From positions 62,001-126,000 of the forward strand of contig NZ_FONL01000004.1 in assembly GCF_900112895.1 (NCBI RefSeq): 64,000 nt of DNA, read 5' to 3'. This DNA comes from Succiniclasticum ruminis DSM 9236 (GTDB lineage Bacteria > Bacillota > Negativicutes > Acidaminococcales > Acidaminococcaceae). This document shows positions 43,693 to 51,965 of this stretch, piece after piece. Below the pieces are notes generated by a model. It did no database searches, was not told the DNA's origin, and saw nothing but the letters and a program-made list of their open reading frames with translations. Every line of letters starts with the position of its first letter. Position 1 is the first letter of the stretch. The translations under genes and the position numbers were made by a program.

Positions 43693-45411
43693 ATGCTGAC
43701 ACCATTGGACTTAAATGGAAAAACATTTTCCAAAGGTTTTCGCGGTTATGACACAGACGAAGTCAATCAGTTTTTTTCTCAGATCTCCAGAGATTACGAA
43801 CGTTTATATCAGGATAACGTGGAGTTAAAGGATTCCGTAGAGCGTGTCAGTGCCAAGCTGGAGTATTACCAGCGGATGGAGAGCACCATGCAAAGCACGC
43901 TGGTGGTGGCTCAGGAAACGGCGGATGAGGTTAAGAAAAGCAGTTTGCAAAAAGCGCAGGTACTGACCAGGGAAACCGAGCTGGCCTGCAATAAACAGAA
44001 AGAGGCTGCAGTTTCGTTCTGTAACAAACTTCGGGCTGATACGGAAGCGGAGATTACCCGTATGAAATCCGAAGCGGAAGCCTATGCGGAGAAAGTCCGG
44101 AAAATGGCTGACGAGTATGCATCTAAAACCCGGGGAGAAGCGGACGATTACGGCAAGTCAACCCGTACAGATGCGGATTCCTATGCATTGGGTCTGCGCA
44201 GCAAAACAGATTCTTCTACCAGCAAATTGAGGGAAGAAGCTCAGTCCTTCGTGGATAAGATGAAGAATCTGGCGGAAATTGAAGTGGCCAGGATGAAGGT
44301 GGAAGCGGAAGACAACTGCAAGTCCCAGCTGGCTGACAGTCGGGAACAGGCCCGCACTCTGACGGCAGAAGCCTCAGCCCATGCCAATCAGGTCATGGCC
44401 GATGCGAACCACCAATCCCAGAACATTGTAGCGGAAGCAACCCAGAAGGCGCATGAGATGATTGCCAACGCCCAGAAGCAGTCCCAGGATATGATGGCGG
44501 AAGCGCGGCAGAAATCCCAGGACATGGTGGCAGAAGCAAACCAAAAATCCCAGAATATGATTACCGAAGCGACACAGAGATCCCAGCAGATGATTACAGA
44601 AGCGACTGAAAGGAGCCGTTCTTTGGTGCAGGAAGCTACGGAGCGCAGCCAGAAGATGGTATTTGTTGCTGAGACCAAAGCGGCTGCGGCCATGGACACC
44701 TACAATACCATGGTGAGCAAAGCAAACTCCCAGAGCAAGCAGTTGAAGAGCCTGCTGCAGTCCCAATTGTCCTTATATGATAATTTTGAAGCAGAATATG
44801 CTGTTGATCAACTGGTGCAGCCCAAACTGCAGGCGGTCAGGAAAGCGGAACCGGTTTTGGAAACGCAAGCAGAGCCGGTGCATGCGCAAGTAGTGGCGGA
44901 AGCTGAGAATAAAGCGGTAACGGGGGAGGCAGAAAAAGACGTTGCAACAGCATCGCCAGCCGGAGAAACTGTTGTGGAAACACCGGAGGTTAAGTCTGTG
45001 ACGGAACCTGGGAAGGAGGAACCGGATAAAGTAAATTTTCCTGAGGCAGCCGAAGCCAACGCTGCGGCTGCTGTGGAAGAAAAAGCTGCATTTACGGATA
45101 AAGACAGTATAACCGCTGATGATAACCCGAACCCTGCTGAAGAGGATAAGCCTTCTGTATCCAAAATCAACGGATACGGCGGTATGCGTAAGCCTCTCTT
45201 TTCAAGGTTTAATCCCCGTGGGCCGATGATCTTCAACCGAAACGGTTTTCCCCGCAAAAATGCGGACCTGCGTGTAGCCCTGAGTGAACTGCAGAAATCG
45301 GCAGAACCTAGGCCACAGAGTGTTGAAGCTAAGACGGAGCCTGCCGTTTATACTGTAAAACCTGAATCCGGAAATACTGCCCCCGGGCCGGAAGGGAACA
45401 AGGAATCCTGA
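43693..45411 (+). CDS. divIVA: DivIVA-family polar protein, unusually long
   Basis: The N-terminal 60 residues are the DivIVA lipid-binding domain: LTPLDLNGKTFSKGFRGYD then EVNQFFSQISRDYERL. Then comes a very long coiled coil with an 11-residue periodicity (nine hendecads at residues 229-327), an Ala/Glu/Val-rich disordered part, and a basic C-terminal block (KINGYGGMRKPLFSRFNPRG). At 572 residues it is two to three times the usual length. DivIVA binds curved membrane and recruits wall and division proteins. ATG 43693 has a strong AGGAGGAAAC site; the frame is open back to 43606, but that leader lies upstream of the site. Confidence 0.93.
   Translation: MLTPLDLNGKTFSKGFRGYDTDEVNQFFSQISRDYERLYQDNVELKDSVERVSAKLEYYQRMESTMQSTLVVAQETADEVKKSSLQKAQVLTRETELACNKQKEAAVSFCNKLRADTEAEITRMKSEAEAYAEKVRKMADEYASKTRGEADDYGKSTRTDADSYALGLRSKTDSSTSKLREEAQSFVDKMKNLAEIEVARMKVEAEDNCKSQLADSREQARTLTAEASAHANQVMADANHQSQNIVAEATQKAHEMIANAQKQSQDMMAEARQKSQDMVAEANQKSQNMITEATQRSQQMITEATERSRSLVQEATERSQKMVFVAETKAAAAMDTYNTMVSKANSQSKQLKSLLQSQLSLYDNFEAEYAVDQLVQPKLQAVRKAEPVLETQAEPVHAQVVAEAENKAVTGEAEKDVATASPAGETVVETPEVKSVTEPGKEEPDKVNFPEAAEANAAAAVEEKAAFTDKDSITADDNPNPAEEDKPSVSKINGYGGMRKPLFSRFNPRGPMIFNRNGFPRKNADLRVALSELQKSAEPRPQSVEAKTEPAVYTVKPESGNTAPGPEGNKES
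44377..44673 (+). repeat. Nine 33-bp hendecad repeats in divIVA
   Basis: Nine consecutive 11-codon units share the pattern xxSQxMxxEAx (for example KQSQDMMAEAR, QKSQDMVAEAN, QKSQNMITEAT). An 11-residue period favours a right-handed or straight coiled coil. The middle units are the most similar at DNA level, suggesting recent duplication. Confidence 0.85.
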
Positions 45412-45412
45412 T

Positions 45413-46099
45413 ATGATCATTCTTGTACGACACGGAGAGGCGACGCACCATACGGAGCATTTTACCGGCGGTTGGACAGATTCGAACCTGACGGATAAAG
45501 GACGCAGGCAGATTGAGGCGGCAGCGGAGAAGCTGGCGAAGGATTTTTCCAGTAAGATGCCGTGTTTCCGGATTCTGTGCAGCGATTTGAAACGGGCTCA
45601 TGAATCGGCAGTTATCTTTGCGGAAAAACTGGGTATAGAAAAAGTGGAGGACTTTGCATTCCTCCGGGAAAAGAATAATGGAAAGGCCGCCGGGTTAAAA
45701 GAAAGCGAAGCCAGGAGCATATATTGTCCGCCTCCCACCTTGAAAGAACTGGACCACCGGAATTATCCCGGCGGGGAAACCCGGCGTGAATTCTTCCGGC
45801 GTACCGTGGACGGAATGCATAAGGTGGCAGATTGGGATAAGGAAAATCTGATTATCATCTCCCATAAGGGGACGATACAGAATATTATCTTCGACTGGCT
45901 GGGCATGGACATTGAGGACGTGAACCGTCTGAATTTTTCGGTGGATATTCTGCCTTCCAGTTTGTCCGTGCTGGGCATTAACAAGTGGAAAGAACACGCC
46001 ATATTCCGCCTGAACGACCTGTCCCATTTACAGGCGCAGGAGGGCTTCGGTATCCATAAATTTAAGCTGAGTGCTATTGACGCGTTATGCCAAAAGTAG
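45413..46099 (+). CDS. Histidine phosphatase family protein
   Basis: A 228-residue phosphoglycerate-mutase-like phosphatase. The RHG motif is LVRHGEATHH at the N terminus, with DLKRAHESA, and the second His in IIISHKGTIQNI; Glu and Arg pocket residues fit the family. The substrate cannot be told from sequence. It starts 1 base after divIVA and precedes the ileS T-box, a place where other Firmicutes have no gene, so the link to divIVA may be recent. Confidence 0.88.
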   Translation: MIILVRHGEATHHTEHFTGGWTDSNLTDKGRRQIEAAAEKLAKDFSSKMPCFRILCSDLKRAHESAVIFAEKLGIEKVEDFAFLREKNNGKAAGLKESEARSIYCPPPTLKELDHRNYPGGETRREFFRRTVDGMHKVADWDKENLIIISHKGTIQNIIFDWLGMDIEDVNRLNFSVDILPSSLSVLGINKWKEHAIFRLNDLSHLQAQEGFGIHKFKLSAIDALCQK

Positions 46100-46162
46100 T
46101 AAAATAGCTTCATTACAGGCGTGGTTCTGCTGCGCCGGACAATAGAATAGTATAGTTGACAA

Positions 46163-46401
46163 TTGCTGAGAAAAAGACAGTAGCCTGCAGAAATGGTAAA
46201 GCGAACCGGGGAGGGTGGAAGCCCGGGCAAATATTTCGGCAGTGTGAAGATCACTTTGGAGCAGCCTGCTGAACAACCGAGTAAGCATGGACGGACCGGC
46301 GCACGTTATCGCGCTGAACGAGTGGCAGATGATTTCTGTCATGAGGGTGGTACCACGGGTTAAGTTTAGTCTCGTCCCTTTATGGACGAGACTAGTTTTT
46401 T
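46163..46401 (+). ncRNA. T-box riboswitch (isoleucine) with terminator, upstream of ileS
   Basis: The leader has the T-box sequence AGGGTGGTACCACGG at 46344-46358 and a terminator (46367-46377 paired with 46384-46394, perfect 11 bp, then a T run). Stem I is closed by 46178-46187 pairing with 46262-46271, and ATC at 46250-46252 is in the right place for an isoleucine specifier codon. Uncharged tRNA-Ile would pair with ATC and the T-box and favour the antiterminator, turning on ileS when isoleucine is short. Exact 5' end not determined. Confidence 0.95.
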
Positions 46402-46456
46402 ATACGGAAAAAAAAGATTTTTTCCTTGCACAGTAACGAGTTAGGAGGAGAAGAAA

Positions 46457-49246
46457 GTGGATTACAGCAAGACTCTGAATTTACCGGAAACTGAGTTTCC
46501 GATGCGGGGCAACCTGCCGAAACGTGAACCGGATCTGTTAAAGTTCTGGGAAGACAATAAGATTTATGAAAAGAAACAGAAGCTGCATGAAGGGCATACC
46601 AAATGGGTGCTCCATGACGGCCCTCCCTATGCTAATGGACATCTCCACATGGGACATGCGCTGAATAAAGTATTGAAAGATATAATTATAAAATACAAAT
46701 ACGCTAAAGGTTTTGATACTCCCTATGTTCCCGGCTGGGATACCCATGGAATGCCTATCGAACACGCCTGTCTCAACGCTATGGGTGTGGACCGTCACAG
46801 CATGACGGCATTGGATCTGCGGGCAAAATGTGATGCCTATGCCCATGAGTTTGTTGACATCCAACGGGAAGAATTCAAGCGTCTGGGTGTTTTGGGAGAC
46901 TGGGATCATCCGTACCTGACCCTGCATCATTCCTTTGAAGCGGAGCAGATCCGGGTGTTTGGCGCCATGGCCAACAAAGGCTACATTTACAAAGGGCTGA
47001 AGCCTGTGTATTGGTGCCCGCACTGTGAAACTGCGCTGGCGGAAGCGGAGATCGAGTATGCGGACCAGAAAACACCGACTATTTATGTAAAATTCCCACT
47101 GATCAAAGACAATGGTAAGACTCCGGAAGGCGTAAATGGACGGCCGGTTTATGTTGTAATTTGGACCACCACACCCTGGACCATTCCGGGCAATATGGCT
47201 GTTACGCTGCATCCTGATTTCGAATATTCCTTTGTGGAAAACGGTGACGAAGTGCTGTTCATGGCCAGCGAGCTGGTCAGCAACGTGGCGGCGGAAGCGG
47301 GCCTGACCCTGGGCAAAGTGCTGGGGACGGTCAAAGGCCGCGAGATGGAATTTGCGGAATGCGAGCATCCGTTCCCCGAATACAACCATCGAAAATCCAT
47401 GATTTGTCTGGCAGACTATGTTGACCTGGAAACCGGTACCGGCTGCGTGCATACTGCCGGTGGTCACGGTGATGTGGACTATCTGACTTGCCTGAAATAC
47501 AATGTGCCTATCGTCTGCCCGGTAGACGAACAGGGCAGGATGACGGCAGAAGCCGGTGAGCGCTTTAAAGGTCTGTTCGTGTTCGATGCAAACGTACCGA
47601 TCCTGAAATATATCGCGGAACTGGGCATGCTGTTAGGCAAGAAGAACATCCATCACCAGTACGCCCATTGCTGGCGCTGCAAGAACCCCATCATCTACCG
47701 CGCTACCGAGCAGTGGTTTGCTTCCGTGGACGGGTTCCGGGAAGCGGCGCTGCATGCCATTCATAACGAAGTTAAGTGGATTCCGGCCTGGGGCGAACCC
47801 CGCATCCACAATATGATTGCGGACCGTCATGACTGGTGTATCAGCCGCCAGCGTGTCTGGGGCGTGCCCATTCCTATTTTCTACTGCGAGAAATGCAACG
47901 AGCCTCTGGTAAACGAGGCGACCATTGACAAAATTGCCAACATTTTTGAGCAGGAAGGTAGTGATGCCTGGTGGAAATATGAAGCAGACCAGCTGCTGCC
48001 GGAAGGGACGAAGTGCCCGAAATGCGGTCATACCCATTTCCGTAAAGAAAAAGATATCATGGATGTGTGGTTTGATTCCGGTTCCAGCCACATGGGCGTT
48101 TTAACCAAACGTCCGGAACTGGAATGGCCCTGCGCCATGTATCTGGAAGGCAGCGACCAGCATCGCGGATGGTTTCAGTCCTCCCTTTTGACCTCCGTGG
48201 CGGTGACCGGCCATGCACCTTATAAATATGTTCTGACCCACGGTTATGTGGTAGACGGAGACGGACGGAAAATGTCCAAATCTGTGGGTAATGTCATCGC
48301 TCCCCAGGATCTTATCAAACAGTACGGCGCGGATATTATCCGTCTGTGGGCTGCCTCCGCTGATTACAAGCAGGACATCCGTATCTCCAAAGAAATCATG
48401 AAGCAACTGTCGGATGCATACCGTAAAATCCGTAACACCATCCGCTACATTTTGGGCAATACCAACGACTTTGATTATGAAAATAACAAAGTTGCCTTTG
48501 CCGATATGCAGGAACTGGACCAGTGGGCACTGATGCGCCTGCAGCAACTGAAGAAGGAAGTGGAAGCAGCCTACGAAGCCTATGATTTTCATGTGCTGTT
48601 CCATGCTATCCACAACTTCTGTACGGTAGAAATGTCCAGTTTCTATCTGGATATAATCAAGGACCGTTTGTACGTTTCCAAAGCGGACGACCCGGCCCGT
48701 CGCAGCGCTCAGACAGCCATGTATGAGATTCTGAACGATTTAATCGTGATGCTGTCTCCGGTATTGAGCTTTACCATGGAAGAGGTGTGGCAGTTCATGA
48801 AGAAACCGGCTAATGCTCCGGAATCCGTTCAGATGCTGCCCTGGCCGGAAGTTAAGGCAGAATATATCAACGAAGCGCTGGAAACAAAATTTGATAACTT
48901 TATTGCCATCCGCAGTGAAGTGACAAAGGTACTGGAAGGTCATCGCCAGAACAAAACTATCGGCAATTCCCTGGAGGCCAAGGTGGTTCTGTACGCGGAA
49001 GGGGAAGCTCTGGAGATTCTGAAGTCTGTGGAAAAAGACCTGCCTACGCTGATCATTGTTTCCCAGGTGGAAGTGCATGAAGGTGCTGCGGAAGGAGAAG
49101 AAGCTACCGGGCGCAATGACCTGAAGGTTACCGTTAAACCGGCTGATGGTCACAAATGTGAACGCTGTTGGACCTACAGCGAGAGCGTGGGTAAAAACGA
49201 AGCCCGCCCGGATCTGTGCGACCGCTGCGCAGCAGTAGTAGGATAA
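46457..49246 (+). CDS. ileS: Isoleucyl-tRNA synthetase, GUG start
   Basis: A 929-residue class I synthetase. The HIGH motif is HLHMGH in PPYANGHLHMGH, the KMSKS motif lies in GRKMSKSVGN, and the editing domain has TTTPWTIPGNMAV. The C-terminal zinc finger CERCWTY with CDRCAAVV marks the bacterial type sensitive to mupirocin in general. GTG 46457 follows TTAGGAGGAG. Controlled by the T-box. Confidence 0.98.
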   Translation: MDYSKTLNLPETEFPMRGNLPKREPDLLKFWEDNKIYEKKQKLHEGHTKWVLHDGPPYANGHLHMGHALNKVLKDIIIKYKYAKGFDTPYVPGWDTHGMPIEHACLNAMGVDRHSMTALDLRAKCDAYAHEFVDIQREEFKRLGVLGDWDHPYLTLHHSFEAEQIRVFGAMANKGYIYKGLKPVYWCPHCETALAEAEIEYADQKTPTIYVKFPLIKDNGKTPEGVNGRPVYVVIWTTTPWTIPGNMAVTLHPDFEYSFVENGDEVLFMASELVSNVAAEAGLTLGKVLGTVKGREMEFAECEHPFPEYNHRKSMICLADYVDLETGTGCVHTAGGHGDVDYLTCLKYNVPIVCPVDEQGRMTAEAGERFKGLFVFDANVPILKYIAELGMLLGKKNIHHQYAHCWRCKNPIIYRATEQWFASVDGFREAALHAIHNEVKWIPAWGEPRIHNMIADRHDWCISRQRVWGVPIPIFYCEKCNEPLVNEATIDKIANIFEQEGSDAWWKYEADQLLPEGTKCPKCGHTHFRKEKDIMDVWFDSGSSHMGVLTKRPELEWPCAMYLEGSDQHRGWFQSSLLTSVAVTGHAPYKYVLTHGYVVDGDGRKMSKSVGNVIAPQDLIKQYGADIIRLWAASADYKQDIRISKEIMKQLSDAYRKIRNTIRYILGNTNDFDYENNKVAFADMQELDQWALMRLQQLKKEVEAAYEAYDFHVLFHAIHNFCTVEMSSFYLDIIKDRLYVSKADDPARRSAQTAMYEILNDLIVMLSPVLSFTMEEVWQFMKKPANAPESVQMLPWPEVKAEYINEALETKFDNFIAIRSEVTKVLEGHRQNKTIGNSLEAKVVLYAEGEALEILKSVEKDLPTLIIVSQVEVHEGAAEGEEATGRNDLKVTVKPADGHKCERCWTYSESVGKNEARPDLCDRCAAVVG

Positions 49247-49280
49247 TGGATTCACGCTTTTCGACATATTTTTGTTAAAT

Positions 49281-49312
49281 AAAAGCCTGTACCCATGTGG
49301 ATACAGGCTTTT
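49281..49312. terminator. Terminator between ileS and a convergent gene
   Basis: AAAAGCCTGTA (49281-49291) and TACAGGCTTTT (49302-49312) form a perfect 11-bp stem with a 10-base loop; A- and T-rich ends make it usable from both sides. Confidence 0.82.
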
Positions 49313-49342
49313 GTTTTGTAAAGGAACTGATTTGCTTATGCT

Positions 49343-49588
49343 TCAGTCCCAGCGGTTGAGAATATCTTCTATAATTTGTTTCTGCGTTTTGCGTTTTTTC
49401 TTCTGCTGGGTACGGAAGTTGTTGTCTTCTTTTCCGGTGGAGTAGTCTGCGTAATCAAAATCGTCGTAGTCTTTGTCGTAGCTGCGGTTGTAATCGCCGT
49501 GACCATCGTCGCAGGAAAAAGGAAACAACAGGATTGGGTCATGAAAAACACTGGTATGAATGCTGCTGTAGGTAATAAACCAATTCAT
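49343..49588 (-). CDS. Small Asp/Tyr-rich hypothetical protein
   Basis: An 81-residue product I do not recognise. It starts MNWFITYSSIHTSVF, continues with a stretch rich in Asp and Tyr (DYNRSYDKDYDDFDYADY) and ends in a basic block QQKKKRKTQKQIIEDIL. The ATG at 49588 follows AAAGGAGA. An extended -10 box (TGC-TATAAT, 49651-49643 on the minus strand) lies upstream and the 49281 terminator downstream, so it looks like a complete transcription unit. Unknown function; a non-coding alternative is possible. Confidence 0.6.
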   Translation of the reverse strand: MNWFITYSSIHTSVFHDPILLFPFSCDDGHGDYNRSYDKDYDDFDYADYSTGKEDNNFRTQQKKKRKTQKQIIEDILNRWD

Positions 49589-49748
49589 TGCGATGCAGTC
49601 TCCTTTGCTAAGCCGGTTATGCTTTTTGTTTTTACAAATATGATTATAGCACAAAATTGACAAAAAGGACGCAAAGTAATAATATTAAAAAGCATGAGAG
49701 AATCAGTCCGTTAAATCTGATAGTATTACATAACAGGAGACGAAGCCG

Positions 49749-50258
49749 ATGAAAGAACAGGAAAAAACGCAGAGTAAAACCGGGTTTCCGCCTTCAAACT
49801 TGCCGCGGGATCCTGAAACAGGATATTTTCTGGATGTTCCCGCACGCATCCGGGAAATCTATAAACATAACTGCTTTATGTCGGATTTTTTTCATATCAG
49901 TATTGATGAAATCTACTGCGGAGGCGCGCAGGTAAGTTTGCATATTGAACATGACAAGCATGCCAACCACCGTAATGTAACCCATGGCGGCGTACTGACG
50001 GCGCTGGCAGATTCCGTGTTGGGAGTGACCGGGGCATCTGTTGGGGAAGCCGTGGTGACGGCAAGTTTTGCCATGGATTTCATCAGCAACGTAAGCATGG
50101 ACGGAACGGTGCGTATGATCAGCAACATCAAACATCACGGTCGGAGTACCATGGTCATTATCGGCGAGATGTATGACAACAAAAACCGCCTGCTGGCCAC
50201 GATGATGGCATCCATGGTAAATGTAGATAAGATTGAAGGTATACCCAGCAAGTGGTAA
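49749..50258 (+). CDS. PaaI-like hotdog thioesterase
   Basis: A 169-residue single hotdog domain. NVTHGGVLTALADSVLG carries the HGG motif and Asp typical of PaaI-type acyl-CoA thioesterases, followed by FAMDFISNVSMDGTVRM. The N-terminal 40 residues are a family-variable extension. The substrate acyl group is unknown. CAGGAGACG precedes the ATG by 8 bases. The stop lies 14 bases before the next start, making it the first gene of a coupled trio. Confidence 0.88.
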   Translation: MKEQEKTQSKTGFPPSNLPRDPETGYFLDVPARIREIYKHNCFMSDFFHISIDEIYCGGAQVSLHIEHDKHANHRNVTHGGVLTALADSVLGVTGASVGEAVVTASFAMDFISNVSMDGTVRMISNIKHHGRSTMVIIGEMYDNKNRLLATMMASMVNVDKIEGIPSKW

Positions 50259-50272
50259 GAATGGAGGCTCAC

Positions 50273-51136
50273 ATGAAAACCAATCTGATTTTAATCAACA
50301 ACGATATTGTGGACGCAGAAGAAATCAATGTGCATCCCTTTAACCGGGGACACCAGTTCGGGGACGGCGTGTATGAAATTGTTCCCGTGTATAACGGGAA
50401 AGCCCTTCATGCGGAAGCGCATATGGAGAATCTGTTTAATGCCATAGTGCAGATCAGGATTCCCGGTTTCTACATGGTGGATGAAATGGTTGAATTTACG
50501 AACCGGTTAATTGAAGCAGCAGAGGTTACGGACGGATTGCTTTATACCCAGGTGACACGGGGTATAGGACCGTACGAGCTGGACTTTCCGGGACAGTGCG
50601 AACCGGAACTGATTATGCAGGCAGTTCCGCTGGACAGGGTGGCGTTGGCAGAAATGCGGCAGACAGGTGTGAATTTGCTTACGGTGCCTGACGAGCGTGC
50701 CGTCAAATGCGACCTGAACACATTGTACCGCCTGCCGGAAATCCTGGCGAGAAACAAGGCCCGGGTAGGGAAATTTTACGATGCATTATTTGTAAAAGAT
50801 GAAAAGATAACAGAAGCTACGGAGTCGACCTTTATGGTTGTGAAAGATGAAATGCTGTGGACGTATCCCATGAAGCTGGGCAGCATCCATGACAATGGGA
50901 TGCGCCGTCTGATCAAAGAGAAGTTGGCCCCGGCTCTGGATATGCAGGTGATTGAGAAAGCCTTTACCAAAGACTTTGCCCTGAATGCGGATGAAGCACT
51001 CCTGTGTGGCTGTCGCTGTGAAATCATGCCGGTAGCAAAAATCGACCGCCGTGTGGTCGGTGATGGTAAACCCGGTAAATTTACCCTGCAGCTGCAGGGC
51101 GTTTTTGAAGACTATATCCGGGAACAGACAAAATGA
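50273..51136 (+). CDS. Class IV aminotransferase-fold protein lacking the catalytic Lys
   Basis: A 287-residue protein that aligns along its length with D-amino acid aminotransferase: RGHQFGDGVYEIVPVYNGK, LLYTQVTRGIGP, ITEATESTFMVVKDEMLWTYP and EALLCGCRCEIMPVAKID. The PLP lysine of DAAT (in DIKSLN) is replaced by Asn149 (CDLNTLYRL), the PLP-phosphate Arg50 (HIDRL) by Asn53 (HMENL), and the SSSN phosphate/dimer loop reads TEST. The Tyr31 equivalent, Y34, and the Glu of the TE motif remain. It is therefore unlikely to be a normal transaminase; a binding or PLP-independent role is possible. ATG 50273 follows GGAGG by 5 bases. Overlaps the next gene (ATGA). Confidence 0.85.
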   Translation: MKTNLILINNDIVDAEEINVHPFNRGHQFGDGVYEIVPVYNGKALHAEAHMENLFNAIVQIRIPGFYMVDEMVEFTNRLIEAAEVTDGLLYTQVTRGIGPYELDFPGQCEPELIMQAVPLDRVALAEMRQTGVNLLTVPDERAVKCDLNTLYRLPEILARNKARVGKFYDALFVKDEKITEATESTFMVVKDEMLWTYPMKLGSIHDNGMRRLIKEKLAPALDMQVIEKAFTKDFALNADEALLCGCRCEIMPVAKIDRRVVGDGKPGKFTLQLQGVFEDYIREQTK

Positions 51137-51648
51137 AACCGGCCCTGGATAACCGCGCCCTGACGCGGGCAGCGCTGTGTCTGGCAGTTGCGGCTGTCGC
51201 GCAGGCTCTGCGGGTTCTTTTACCGCTGCCTCCCATTGCTTCCATGCTGCTGATTGGTACGGTGGTGAATCTCTGCCTTTGTTTTGCTGTGTGGGGGAGC
51301 GATATACTGTATGCAGGTATCATCTGTTTTCTTCTTCCGCTTTTTGCATTCCTTCAGGGGCATTTGTCCTTGTTGCCGATGGTGGCAGTTGTATTTTTGG
51401 GTAATCTGGTTTTCTGTCTGGTTGTGAAGCAGCAGAAACAGTGGAAACATTATGTGTTTGCGCCGTTGCTGAAAGCGGTGACTCTGTGGTCTTGCACGGG
51501 CATCGTCTGCAATCTGTTCCATGTGCCCCGGCAGGTAAAGAATCTGTTGCAGATATCCATGGGTATTCCCCAGTGGACGACGGCGCTTCTCGGTGTGATT
51601 GCGGCTGTGCTTTTGTGGAAACGGCTGCATCAAAACGGGATTGTTTGA
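51133..51648 (+). CDS. Six-helix membrane protein, ECF S-component-like
   Basis: A 171-residue membrane protein with six predicted helices and short loops. The first helix (RAALCLAVAAVAQAL) holds an AxxxA pattern like the one through which ECF substrate-binding S components contact the T subunit, and size and topology fit that class. No energising EcfA/EcfT genes are here, as is normal for group II ECF systems. The ligand is unknown. The start codon overlaps the stop of the pseudo-aminotransferase gene, so the two are co-translated. Confidence that it is a real membrane protein is high; ECF assignment is tentative. Confidence 0.6.
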   Translation: MKPALDNRALTRAALCLAVAAVAQALRVLLPLPPIASMLLIGTVVNLCLCFAVWGSDILYAGIICFLLPLFAFLQGHLSLLPMVAVVFLGNLVFCLVVKQQKQWKHYVFAPLLKAVTLWSCTGIVCNLFHVPRQVKNLLQISMGIPQWTTALLGVIAAVLLWKRLHQNGIV

Positions 51649-51662
51649 ACGTAAAAAATTCA

Positions 51663-51691
51663 TTGACAAACTGAATACGCAATGATAATAT
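51663..51691 (+). promoter_or_regulatory. Promoter of tRNA-Leu
   Basis: Perfect TTGACA (51663-51668), 17-base spacer, TAATAT (51686-51691) preceded by TGA. It lies 21 bases before the tRNA. Confidence 0.7.
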
Positions 51692-51712
51692 AGTTTTGTT
51701 CCGTATCTATGT

Positions 51713-51799
51713 GCCGCTGTGGCGGAATTGGCAGACGCACTTGACTCAAAATCAAGCGCCTTTGCGGGCGTGCCGGTTCGACTCCGGCCAGCGGCACCA
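51713..51799 (+). tRNA. tRNA-Leu (anticodon CAA)
   Basis: An 87-base type II tRNA with the acceptor arm GCCGCTG/CAGCGGC, an anticodon arm CTTGA-CTCAAAA-TCAAG with CAA at 51747-51749, a long variable arm as in tRNA-Leu, the TTCGACT T-loop, and an encoded CCA end. It decodes UUG. It has its own promoter and terminator. Confidence 0.98.
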
Positions 51800-51818
51800 A
51801 CAATAATTAAACTATCTG

Positions 51819-51857
51819 AGAAGATCGACCCGTTGCAGGGCTGATCTTCTTTTTTTC
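51819..51857 (+). terminator. Terminator of tRNA-Leu
   Basis: AGAAGATC (51819-51826) and GATCTTCT (51843-51850) pair, with an inner CCC/GGG stem, followed by a run of T residues. Confidence 0.85.
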
Positions 51858-51965
51858 AGTCTGACTTTATATTGTGTCAATTTGAGAATGCTTGTGTTAT
51901 AATAATTTCAATTAAAGAATGGCTTGTATGATTGGGAACAAGCATGGTTCGGAGGAGGGGTACGC

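Noticed and set aside
44377-44673. CRISPR-like spaced repeats
   Set aside because: The 33-bp periodicity is in frame and codes for the DivIVA coiled coil; there are no spacers.
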